From Sphingobacteriales bacterium (lineage in GTDB: Bacteria; Bacteroidota; Bacteroidia; Chitinophagales; Chitinophagaceae), in NCBI GenBank assembly GCA_016200915.1, contig JACQDV010000073.1:1-34821 (forward strand): a DNA stretch of 34,821 nucleotides, given 5' to 3'. The position numbers were made by a program, and so were the translations under genes. Under the pieces are notes generated by a model. The model did no database searches. It saw only the letters and a list, made by a program, of their open reading frames with translations, and was not told where the DNA came from. Of this stretch, positions 1 to 6,164 are shown piece by piece (the stretch's first letter is position 1; each line of letters begins with the position of its first letter).

Positions 1-350
1 ATACAATTTACCGGATAACCATTACCCGACCCTTCTCAAAAACAAAAGAATCCAGGTTACACCTGCCCAATGAGGAACAACAAAAACTCTTATATTGGTT
101 TGCTGTTTAAGCCGGGTGTCCCAGTGCGGAACTCAGGAGAGTGGCATATGCGTAGAGCACCCAATCCATTTGTCATTATAGGAGTATTTTATCCCAAACA
201 AGAAGCTCAAACCTCTTTATTCTAAAAATACTTTTCTCAGCAACCGTAGTTATACTAGCCAACAACCAGCAACCATCAACAAATTCACTATATTAGCAGT
301 AAGGCGACAGCAAAAAAGCCTCCTATTCTTTCACCTGTAAATAATATATT
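1..350. other. Left-edge region without a recognised gene
   Basis: No known family is visible here. On the plus strand an ATG at 70 opens a 51-codon frame ending at 223-225. It is open upstream only to a stop at 16-18. It ends in residues like WHMRRAPNPFVIIGVFYPKQ, which I do not recognise. It could be a decayed gene tail or a chance frame. From about 226 to 350 the DNA is AT-rich non-coding leader for the LemA gene and holds the 12-mer AACCAGCAACCA (264-275), which recurs at 3579-3590. Confidence 0.4.
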
Positions 351-908
351 ATGGCACTCTGGATTGTCCTTGGCGTTATCGTACTGCTGGTACTCTGGCT
401 CATTGGTATGTACAACGGTTTTGTAAAAGCAAAAATTAAAATTGACAACAGCTGGAGCGATATCAGTGTGTTTCTCAAAAAACGTTTTGATTTAATTCCC
501 AACCTGGTGAACACCGTAAAAGGTTATGCCGCCCACGAAAGTCAAACATTAGAAAAAGTAGTGCAGGCCCGTAATGCCGCAGTAGCTGTTCCCTCTGGTG
601 ATGTGGCAGCCGCCGCACAGGCCAATCAAAATTTAACCGGTGCACTGCGTGGTTTATTAGCGATTGCAGAAAACTATCCTAACTTAAAAGCCAACGAAAA
701 CTTTTTGCAATTGCAGGCAACATTGCAGAGTATTGAAGGTGATTTGAGTAATGCCCGCCGCTATTACAATGCCACGGTTAGAGATTATAATACCGGCATA
801 CAACAATTCCCCGGTGTACTCATCGCCAACATGACCGGTTTTAAACCCCGTGAATTTTTTGAACTGGAAGACAAAGCCGAAGCCAAAAACGTAGAAGTAA
901 AATTTTAA
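351..908 (+). CDS. lemA: LemA family protein
   Basis: LemA proteins are small membrane-anchored helical proteins of unclear biochemical role, widespread in bacteria. The 185 residues match the family's usual size. One N-terminal membrane segment (about residues 2-20, MALWIVLGVIVLLVLWLIG) is followed by conserved family signatures. These are a YNxFV stretch after the anchor, DNSWSDISVFLKKRFDLIPN near residues 32-51, the helical QARNAA region, and the C-terminal pattern ARRYYNATVRDYN near 137-149 ending in a short KPREFFELED segment. The ATG at 351 is the natural start because the anchor begins there at once. The next gene, DUF2207, is a very common partner of LemA. Two hairpins separate them, so co-transcription is uncertain. 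Family assignment is firm; function is not known. Confidence 0.93.
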   Translation: MALWIVLGVIVLLVLWLIGMYNGFVKAKIKIDNSWSDISVFLKKRFDLIPNLVNTVKGYAAHESQTLEKVVQARNAAVAVPSGDVAAAAQANQNLTGALRGLLAIAENYPNLKANENFLQLQATLQSIEGDLSNARRYYNATVRDYNTGIQQFPGVLIANMTGFKPREFFELEDKAEAKNVEVKF

Positions 909-986
909 TACGCTTTCATTCGCTATGTCAGCAATAGTATTACTAAAACCGATGCTACCAGCGAACAAAAGCTGAACATAGCTACC

Positions 987-1027
987 CCGGAAATCGGGCT
1001 GTATATCGATTTCCGGTGCCCTTTTTT
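987..1027 (+). terminator. Hairpin plus T6, probable lemA terminator
   Basis: A perfect 10-bp stem (CCGGAAATCG at 987-996, CGATTTCCGG at 1007-1016) with a 10-nt loop is followed by TGCCC and then T6 at 1022-1027. It lies 80 bp after the lemA stop. The T-run starts a few bases after the stem, so termination may be partial. Confidence 0.6.
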
Positions 1028-1028
1028 G

Positions 1029-1056
1029 GTACTTTTTTGGGCAGGCAAAAAAGTAC
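1029..1056. repeat. Second inverted repeat, GTACTTTTTT/AAAAAAGTAC
   Basis: Perfect 10-bp arms at 1029-1038 and 1047-1056 flank an 8-nt loop. It lies directly after the T-run of the preceding hairpin. It could form a weak AT-rich stem on either strand or be a short dispersed palindromic repeat; the sequence alone does not decide. Confidence 0.55.
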
Positions 1057-1109
1057 AAAGGAATAACTGCTATTACTGAACCTGTTTATAGAAACATTAA
1101 TCTTCCAAA

Positions 1110-2822
1110 GTGAAAAAAAAGTTCTTCCTGATTTTAATAATGGTTTGTATCACTCAGTTGATACAGGCGCAGGAATATTTTACTATTCAGCAATACAATG
1201 TTGCCGTGATGGTAAACAAAGATGCTTCGCTGGATATAACCGAAACCATCAACGTTCATTTTACCGAACCACGGCATGGCATCTTTCGTTTCATTCCCTA
1301 TAAATATCCATTACAACAATTACCCGCCGGAACAGAAAAGGCCAACCGGCAATTGGAATCAGGCGGCTATGCGCATGTGCTCATTGAAGATATTAAAGTA
1401 GATGGATGGAATTATAAAGTTTACAATGAAGGCGATTCTAAAGTTATCAAAATCGGTTCAGCTAACAGCACGGTAGATGGCGACCAGCAGTATGTGATTC
1501 ATTACCGCATGCTCAATGCCATCAACTTTTTTAAAGATCATTCAGAATTATACTTCAATATCATAGGCGATAAATGGCAAACCACTGTTGATTCGGTTCA
1601 GTTCAGCATCTCCTTATACGATGCTTTACCCAACACACCAGATTATTTTGTAGCAACGGGTCCAACCGGTTCAAGAGATAACAATACACAATCTTTATGG
1701 AGCGGTAATAAAATATTCGCCGGTCGCACCACCCTCCCACTCAACGCACAGGAAGGGGTTACCGTTGGTATTGTGTTGCCAAAAGACTTTTTAGTACAGC
1801 AGGATTACAGCATGTATGGTATTAAATGGATGGCTTTGCCGGTAATTGCTTTCTTTACCATGTTACTGGCCTGGCGCCGCTGGGGTAAAGATGAAAAGCC
1901 CACGATACAAACAGAATTTTATCCGCCCGTGGGAGTTAGCCCCAGTGTTTGCGGTTATATTATTGATGACCGTCTCGACCGGAGAGATATTACCGCACTC
2001 ATTCCTTACTGGGGAGCTGGTGTTTATCTGCAGGTAAAAGAAACAGAAAAAGATTCGCTGCTGGGTTTAATAAAGAAAAAAGAATACACGTTCATCAAAC
2101 TGAAAGATCTGCCTGCCAGTGCAGAAGCATTTGAACAAACCTTATTCAACGGCATATTTGAAAGTGGCAATGAAGTAGAACTAAGCAGTTTGAAAAATGT
2201 ATTGTACAAATCAATGAACAGCGCTACTTCCCAGGTACAGTCCAAAGTAGTACGGGATAAATATTATGTAACAGGTTCGGGAGCAAGAGTAGCTTTCTCC
2301 ATCATCATCGGCGTGGTGTTTTTGTTGCTGGGCATTTTCACGTTGATAGGAAAGATTGAAGGTTATACCTGGACAGGTATTGCATTCCTCTCTACCGGAA
2401 TTATCATTGTATTGTTTGGCTGGTTTATGCGTAAGAAAACAGAGAAGGGAACAGAGCTGTTACAAAAACTGCAGGGCTTTAAAGAGTTTTTAAAATCAGT
2501 AGAGAAAGACCGGCTGAAAGAATTTTTAAAACAGGATGAAAATTATTTCGACAAAATATTGCCCTTTGCCATTGTATTCGGCATTGCCGATACATGGAAA
2601 GATAAATTGGAAGGATTAGATATTCCTCCGCCAACCTGGTATGTGGGCAGTTATCATGGTTATAATACGGCGCTGTTCATGAGCAGTCTTAATAATTCAC
2701 TCAACCAGATGAGTGATGCATTTTACAGTTCGCCCAAAAGCAGTAGCAGCAGTGGTGGTAGTTTTGGTGGAGGTGGATTTAGCGGTGGAGGCTTTGGCGG
2801 CGGTGGTGGTGGCAGTTGGTAA
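1110..2822 (+). CDS. DUF2207 domain membrane protein
   Basis: This 570-residue protein starts at a GTG (MKKKFFLILIMVCITQ), which opens directly into a signal peptide of about 21 residues ending in AQ. No closer ATG fits. Next comes an extracytoplasmic beta-rich DUF2207 domain (about 25-230), including the typical ITETINVHFTEPRHGIFRFIPYK stretch split over residues 43-65. One membrane segment follows near 240-256, then a cytoplasmic part, and two more membrane segments near 393-414 and 421-441. The tail (about 543-570) is almost pure Ser/Gly and ends in GGGGGGSW, a hallmark of the family. DUF2207 genes often neighbour lemA, as here. The molecular function is unknown; a role at the cell envelope is inferred from topology. 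Confidence 0.9.
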   Translation: MKKKFFLILIMVCITQLIQAQEYFTIQQYNVAVMVNKDASLDITETINVHFTEPRHGIFRFIPYKYPLQQLPAGTEKANRQLESGGYAHVLIEDIKVDGWNYKVYNEGDSKVIKIGSANSTVDGDQQYVIHYRMLNAINFFKDHSELYFNIIGDKWQTTVDSVQFSISLYDALPNTPDYFVATGPTGSRDNNTQSLWSGNKIFAGRTTLPLNAQEGVTVGIVLPKDFLVQQDYSMYGIKWMALPVIAFFTMLLAWRRWGKDEKPTIQTEFYPPVGVSPSVCGYIIDDRLDRRDITALIPYWGAGVYLQVKETEKDSLLGLIKKKEYTFIKLKDLPASAEAFEQTLFNGIFESGNEVELSSLKNVLYKSMNSATSQVQSKVVRDKYYVTGSGARVAFSIIIGVVFLLLGIFTLIGKIEGYTWTGIAFLSTGIIIVLFGWFMRKKTEKGTELLQKLQGFKEFLKSVEKDRLKEFLKQDENYFDKILPFAIVFGIADTWKDKLEGLDIPPPTWYVGSYHGYNTALFMSSLNNSLNQMSDAFYSSPKSSSSSGGSFGGGGFSGGGFGGGGGGSW

Positions 2823-2995
2823 CGGGTCGGGGCGTTGTAAACGACCTGAACCGTTCATCATTCATCCTGATTTTATCTCAAACTCTGTCAGGCTCTTTCA
2901 GAACAAGACAAACTGGTTAGCTGCGTCAGCAGAATCTTTTGCTGTTTTGCAGGCATTGATTTAGTTTAGTTTTTTATAACACCAACACGCATTGC

Positions 2996-3475
2996 ATGAA
3001 ATCAACATTCCTCTTTTCGCTACTGGCAATTTTTATTTTCATTTCCTGTCAGCAACCTGCAAAAAATGAACAGGCAGCAGCAAACACACCAACTCCCGGC
3101 ATCACCGGCACCTGGAAACTGTTAACGGGTACATTAATTGAAAACGGAGACACTACCGTAACGGATTATACCAAAGACAAATCATTTATTAAAATCATCA
3201 CTCCCACACATTTTGCTTTTTTAACACACACTCTGCGTAAAGACACCACAGACTTTTCAGCAGGTGGCGGCCGTTGTATTATCAACGGCAATAACTACAG
3301 TGAGCTGCTTGATTACTGCAATGCCAAAGAATGGGAAGGTCATCGTTTTGATTTTACCGTTACGCTTAGCGGAGATACACTGGTTCAAACCGGCATCGAA
3401 AAAATAGAAGCGCAGCACATTAACCGCCTCAATACAGAACGATATATAAGACAGAAAGAATATCAGGACAAATAA
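2996..3475 (+). CDS. Small secreted lipoprotein, unknown function
   Basis: This 159-residue protein begins with a lipoprotein signal (MKSTFLFSLLAIFIFISC). The lipobox cysteine is at residue 18, followed by a low-complexity Gln/Ala/Asn/Thr linker to about residue 33. The mature part starts with GITGTWKL and continues as alternating short strands (FIKIITPTHFAFLT, FDFTVTLSGDTLVQTG). That pattern resembles lipocalin-like small-molecule or structural lipoproteins of Bacteroidota, but I cannot name a specific family. Lipidation and export are well supported; everything else is open. It is flanked by a 173-bp gap upstream and a 170-bp gap downstream, so it may be monocistronic. Confidence 0.8.
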   Translation: MKSTFLFSLLAIFIFISCQQPAKNEQAAANTPTPGITGTWKLLTGTLIENGDTTVTDYTKDKSFIKIITPTHFAFLTHTLRKDTTDFSAGGGRCIINGNNYSELLDYCNAKEWEGHRFDFTVTLSGDTLVQTGIEKIEAQHINRLNTERYIRQKEYQDK

Positions 3476-3481
3476 AATAAA

Positions 3482-3521
3482 CATCGAACATCGTCCATAG
3501 TACCCCGTACATCGCCCCTGA
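3482..3521. repeat. Degenerate ACATCG(TAC) short tandem repeat
   Basis: The intergenic DNA after the lipoprotein gene contains near-repeating units: ACATCGA, ACATCGTCC, ATAGTACCCC, GTACATCG. The same hexamer ACATCG occurs three times in 40 bp with related spacers. This looks like a decayed simple repeat, not coding sequence. Confidence 0.5.
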
Positions 3522-3645
3522 ATAGATTGGTGAAGCAATCTCTTTTGATCTTTTTTGTTCCGTTTAGTGCCAAAACAGAACCAGCAACCACAAACCAATA
3601 AGCAGCAACTACTATCTTCGTATTTTAGCACAATAAAACTGCAAT

Positions 3646-4008
3646 ATGCTCCGTGTACATTTAAACCCGATATTCAAAGCCCGTGGTATTGAAAACCCAT
3701 ATTATTTTTTAACACAGGAAGGTTTTACTCCGCAAACAGCAAAAAAAATTGTGAGTGGCACCAGTCCTACATTAAAGATGAAGCATATTGAAATGCTTTG
3801 TTCAGCATTATACTGTACACCCAACGAATTGTTTTTATATACTCCCAATAAAAAGAATAAACTCAGCGAAACTCATCCGCTTAATATACTTACGGGTGAG
3901 CTGATTGATTTTAAACTCAAGGAAACTCTCACCCAGTTACCCATATCTCAATTAAAAGAAATTGCTGGCATCATCAGCAAAACCGGTCAGCAACCGCCAA
4001 AGGAATAA
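3646..4008 (+). CDS. Small HTH (Cro/CI-like) DNA-binding protein
   Basis: This is a 120-residue protein with a helix-turn-helix in the first 70 residues. NPYYFLTQEGFTPQTAKKIVSG gives the two HTH helices (about 17-38), then MKHIEMLCSALYCTPNELF (about 46-64) is the typical third/fourth helix of Cro/CI-like proteins that choose a target by context. The rest (75-120) is a short helical tail containing LNILTGELIDFKLKETLTQLP, possibly for dimer contacts. The ATG at 3646 gives a complete domain. It sits 96 bp upstream of gmk. Two perfect dyads of matching sequence lie immediately downstream (4008-4030, 4059-4082), and the first overlaps its stop codon. They are attractive operator candidates for this protein, though that link is inference. 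Confidence 0.85.
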   Translation: MLRVHLNPIFKARGIENPYYFLTQEGFTPQTAKKIVSGTSPTLKMKHIEMLCSALYCTPNELFLYTPNKKNKLSETHPLNILTGELIDFKLKETLTQLPISQLKEIAGIISKTGQQPPKE

Positions 4009-4030
4009 TTGTTGGTCAGCGACCAACAAT
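4008..4030. promoter_or_regulatory. Perfect dyad 1 (ATTGTTGGTC/GACCAACAAT)
   Basis: Perfect 10-bp arms flank the trinucleotide AGC. The left arm starts on the last base of the HTH gene's stop codon. It has the same core, TTGYTGGTC, as the dyad at 4059-4082. It could be an operator, an RNA hairpin in the HTH-gmk transcript, or a dispersed palindrome. There is no T-run after it, so a simple terminator is unlikely. Confidence 0.65.
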
Positions 4031-4058
4031 GGAAATCAACTAATAACTAATCATCGCC

Positions 4059-4082
4059 TTTGCTGGTCGCCTGACCAGCAAA
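4059..4082. promoter_or_regulatory. Perfect dyad 2 (TTTGCTGGTC/GACCAGCAAA)
   Basis: Perfect 10-bp arms flank GCCT. The centre is about 51.5 bp (close to five helical turns) from the centre of dyad 1. It ends 22 bp before the gmk ATG, where a bound protein could block or modulate gmk transcription. The DNA after it is A-rich on the plus strand and T-rich only on the minus strand. A terminator for leftward transcripts is possible but there is no leftward gene to end. Confidence 0.65.
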
Positions 4083-4104
4083 CAAAAATTCCTTTTCTTT
4101 GCAC

Positions 4105-4686
4105 ATGGCTACCCATCAAAACAAAATTATTATTATCACTGCCCCATCGGGTTCGGGAAAAACATCCATCACCCGTCATTTAATGAGTGTATTTCCTCAA
4201 CTGGCTTTTTCTGTATCTGCTGCCACACGGCCTGCCAGAGGGAATGAAAGAAATGGAGTTGATTATTATTTTATATCCGTTAATAATTTCAAAGAAAAAA
4301 TACAGCGTAATGAATTTGTAGAGTGGGAAATGGTTTATGAAGGGAAATATTATGGCACATTAAAAAGTGAAATGGACCGCATCTGGCATAAAAACCAGGT
4401 TCCTATTTTAGATATTGATGTAAAAGGCGCCATTCATGTACAACAGCAATATCCGCAGCAAACATTGTCCATTTTTATTCAGCCACCTTCCGTTGATGAA
4501 TTAAAGAAAAGATTAGAGGGCAGGGGTACCGAAACGAGTGAATCTTTAGCGGCCAGGGTAAACAAAGCTTCCTATGAGATCTCTTTCAGGGATCATTTTA
4601 ACAAAGTGATCATTAACGACGAGTTGGGCCGTGCCTGTAAAGAAGCGGAAGAAGTGGTGGGGAAGTTTTTAAATGCTGAGTTTTAA
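4105..4686 (+). CDS. gmk: Guanylate kinase
   Basis: The enzyme phosphorylates GMP (and dGMP) with ATP to give GDP in the cytoplasm and is essential for guanine nucleotide supply. The 193-residue length is usual for the family. The P-loop APSGSGKT lies at residues 13-20. The GMP-binding region follows, with SVSAATRPARGNERNGVDYYF near 35-55 and the FVEWEMVYEGKYYGT segment near 70-85. ILDIDVKGA is the Walker-B-like strand, and RLEGRGTETSESLAARV forms the lid. I chose the ATG at 4105; a TTG two codons upstream would add only Met-His and is less likely. It follows the HTH gene in the same direction after two perfect dyads, which may control it. Confidence 0.96.
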   Translation: MATHQNKIIIITAPSGSGKTSITRHLMSVFPQLAFSVSAATRPARGNERNGVDYYFISVNNFKEKIQRNEFVEWEMVYEGKYYGTLKSEMDRIWHKNQVPILDIDVKGAIHVQQQYPQQTLSIFIQPPSVDELKKRLEGRGTETSESLAARVNKASYEISFRDHFNKVIINDELGRACKEAEEVVGKFLNAEF

Positions 4687-4761
4687 GCTCTATGTTTTGT
4701 GTTTTAAAACAAAGCAGGGTTGAACTAAAAATCCAGAACTAAGAACTTAAAACTAAATAAC

Positions 4762-4769
4762 TATTTTTG
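4762..4769 (+). promoter_or_regulatory. Candidate -7 element TATTTTTG
   Basis: An exact match to the Bacteroidota -7 consensus TANNTTTG ends five bases before the ATG of the CNNM/CorC gene. No TTG is found at the expected -33 spacing. If used, it would give a nearly leaderless mRNA. The short AT-rich motif has an appreciable chance of arising at random. Confidence 0.3.
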
Positions 4770-4773
4770 ACCA

Positions 4774-6048
4774 ATGGATTTATATACCATAATAGCTATC
4801 GTTGTTTCCATTTTGCTAATCGGGTTTTTTGCGGGCATTGAGATAGCTTTTGTTTCTGCTAACAAGCTTTCAATAGAGTTAAAGAAAAAGCAGGGTTTGT
4901 ATAGTGGCCGGGTTATCTCCGCTTTTATGGAAAAGCCTGCCAAGTTTATTGGCACTACGCTCATCGGTTTAAATATTTTCCTGGTGGTTTATGGCTTATT
5001 GGTGAGCAATCTTTTTGCCCCGGCATGGGATTGGATCGCACAAAGAATTCCCGGCAGCTGGCATTCTTCTGTTAATGTCATCAAATTTGTTTTTGAAACG
5101 GTTCTTTCCTCTTTTCTCATTCTCATATTTGGTGAGTTTATTCCAAAAGCTATTTTCAGGGCCAAGAATGTTACGCTGCTGAGTGCACTTTCTCCGTTGA
5201 TACAATTGTTCTATTCATTACTTAATCCAATTGCATCTTTTTTTGTAGTGATATCACAGTGGATACTAAAATATCTTTTCAATATCCGCATGAGTGAAAA
5301 CAAAGAAGTTTTTAGCCGGGTTGACCTGGAAAATTTTATTCAGCAGAGTAAACAAAACGAACAGTCCAGTGAAGAGTTTGATACGGAAATGTTTGAAAAT
5401 GCTTTATCATTGCCCAAAGTTAAAGTACGCAGTTGTTTAATTCCCCGTAAAGAAGTAGAGGCGATTGAAAGAAACAGCAGTATTGAGGATGTGAGAAAAA
5501 AGTTTGTTGAAACCAAGCTCAGTAAACTGGTGGTGTATGAAGATAATATTGATACCATACTCGGTTATATTCATCAGTTGGATTTGTTTAAAAACCCATC
5601 GCAGATAAAAGAAATTTTATTGCCCATTCCGGCTGTTCCGGAAAGTATGGGGGTAACTGATCTTATCGGCAAATTTACCAAAGAAAGAAAAAGTATTGCC
5701 TGGGTGGTGGATGAATTTGGTGGCACCAGCGGCATTGTAACTATGGAAGATTTATTAGAAGAAATTTTTGGTGAAATACATGATGAATACGATACCGAAG
5801 AATTTGTAGAAAAACAGATTAGTGAAGATGAATACATTTTTAGCGGAAGATTAGAAGTGGATTACCTGAATGAAAAGTATGGTTTTGAATTTAAAGATGA
5901 TGAATCTGAAACATTGTCCGGTTACATCATTGCGCATCATGAAACCATCCCGCAGCAAAAAGAAAGAATTATTATTGACAATTACGAGTTTGACATCCTT
6001 AACGTTACCGACACCCGTATCGAGAGCGTAAAACTGAAAAAACTCTAA
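4774..6048 (+). CDS. CNNM/CBS/CorC family transporter-like membrane protein
   Basis: This 424-residue protein has the standard three-part layout of the hemolysin/CorC family. The N-terminal DUF21/CNNM membrane domain (about 1-180) has four hydrophobic segments, starting with LYTIIAIVVSILLIGFFAGIE and including SFLILIFGEFIPKAIF. A pair of CBS domains (about 205-325) contains the conserved VDEFGGTSGIVTMEDLLEEIFGEI stretch, split over residues 311-334. A C-terminal CorC_HlyC domain (about 345-424) ends in the usual FDILNVTDTRIESVKL. Members are linked to Mg2+/Co2+ export or homeostasis. The Bacteroidota gliding protein GldE belongs to the same superfamily, so that alternative is possible, but no other gliding genes are nearby. 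The ATG at 4774 begins directly with the first membrane helix. Confidence 0.9.
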   Translation: MDLYTIIAIVVSILLIGFFAGIEIAFVSANKLSIELKKKQGLYSGRVISAFMEKPAKFIGTTLIGLNIFLVVYGLLVSNLFAPAWDWIAQRIPGSWHSSVNVIKFVFETVLSSFLILIFGEFIPKAIFRAKNVTLLSALSPLIQLFYSLLNPIASFFVVISQWILKYLFNIRMSENKEVFSRVDLENFIQQSKQNEQSSEEFDTEMFENALSLPKVKVRSCLIPRKEVEAIERNSSIEDVRKKFVETKLSKLVVYEDNIDTILGYIHQLDLFKNPSQIKEILLPIPAVPESMGVTDLIGKFTKERKSIAWVVDEFGGTSGIVTMEDLLEEIFGEIHDEYDTEEFVEKQISEDEYIFSGRLEVDYLNEKYGFEFKDDESETLSGYIIAHHETIPQQKERIIIDNYEFDILNVTDTRIESVKLKKL

Positions 6049-6164
6049 ATACACCTTAAAAGAATAACGCTTATCCCTGAAAATTAACGCCTGTCAAGTT
6101 TTCCTGATTGGCGAAAGCTTAGTATGTTTATTTTTCACAGCTCATTTTTTTAAAACACATAGAT

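Noticed and set aside
684-1058. A 124-codon open frame on the minus strand over the end of lemA and the following gap
   Set aside because: It is antisense to a firm lemA, spans two hairpins and has no family features. The open frame arises from lemA codon bias.
4099-4104. TTG at 4099 as an alternative gmk start
   Set aside because: It adds only two residues, and the ATG at 4105 is the stronger codon.
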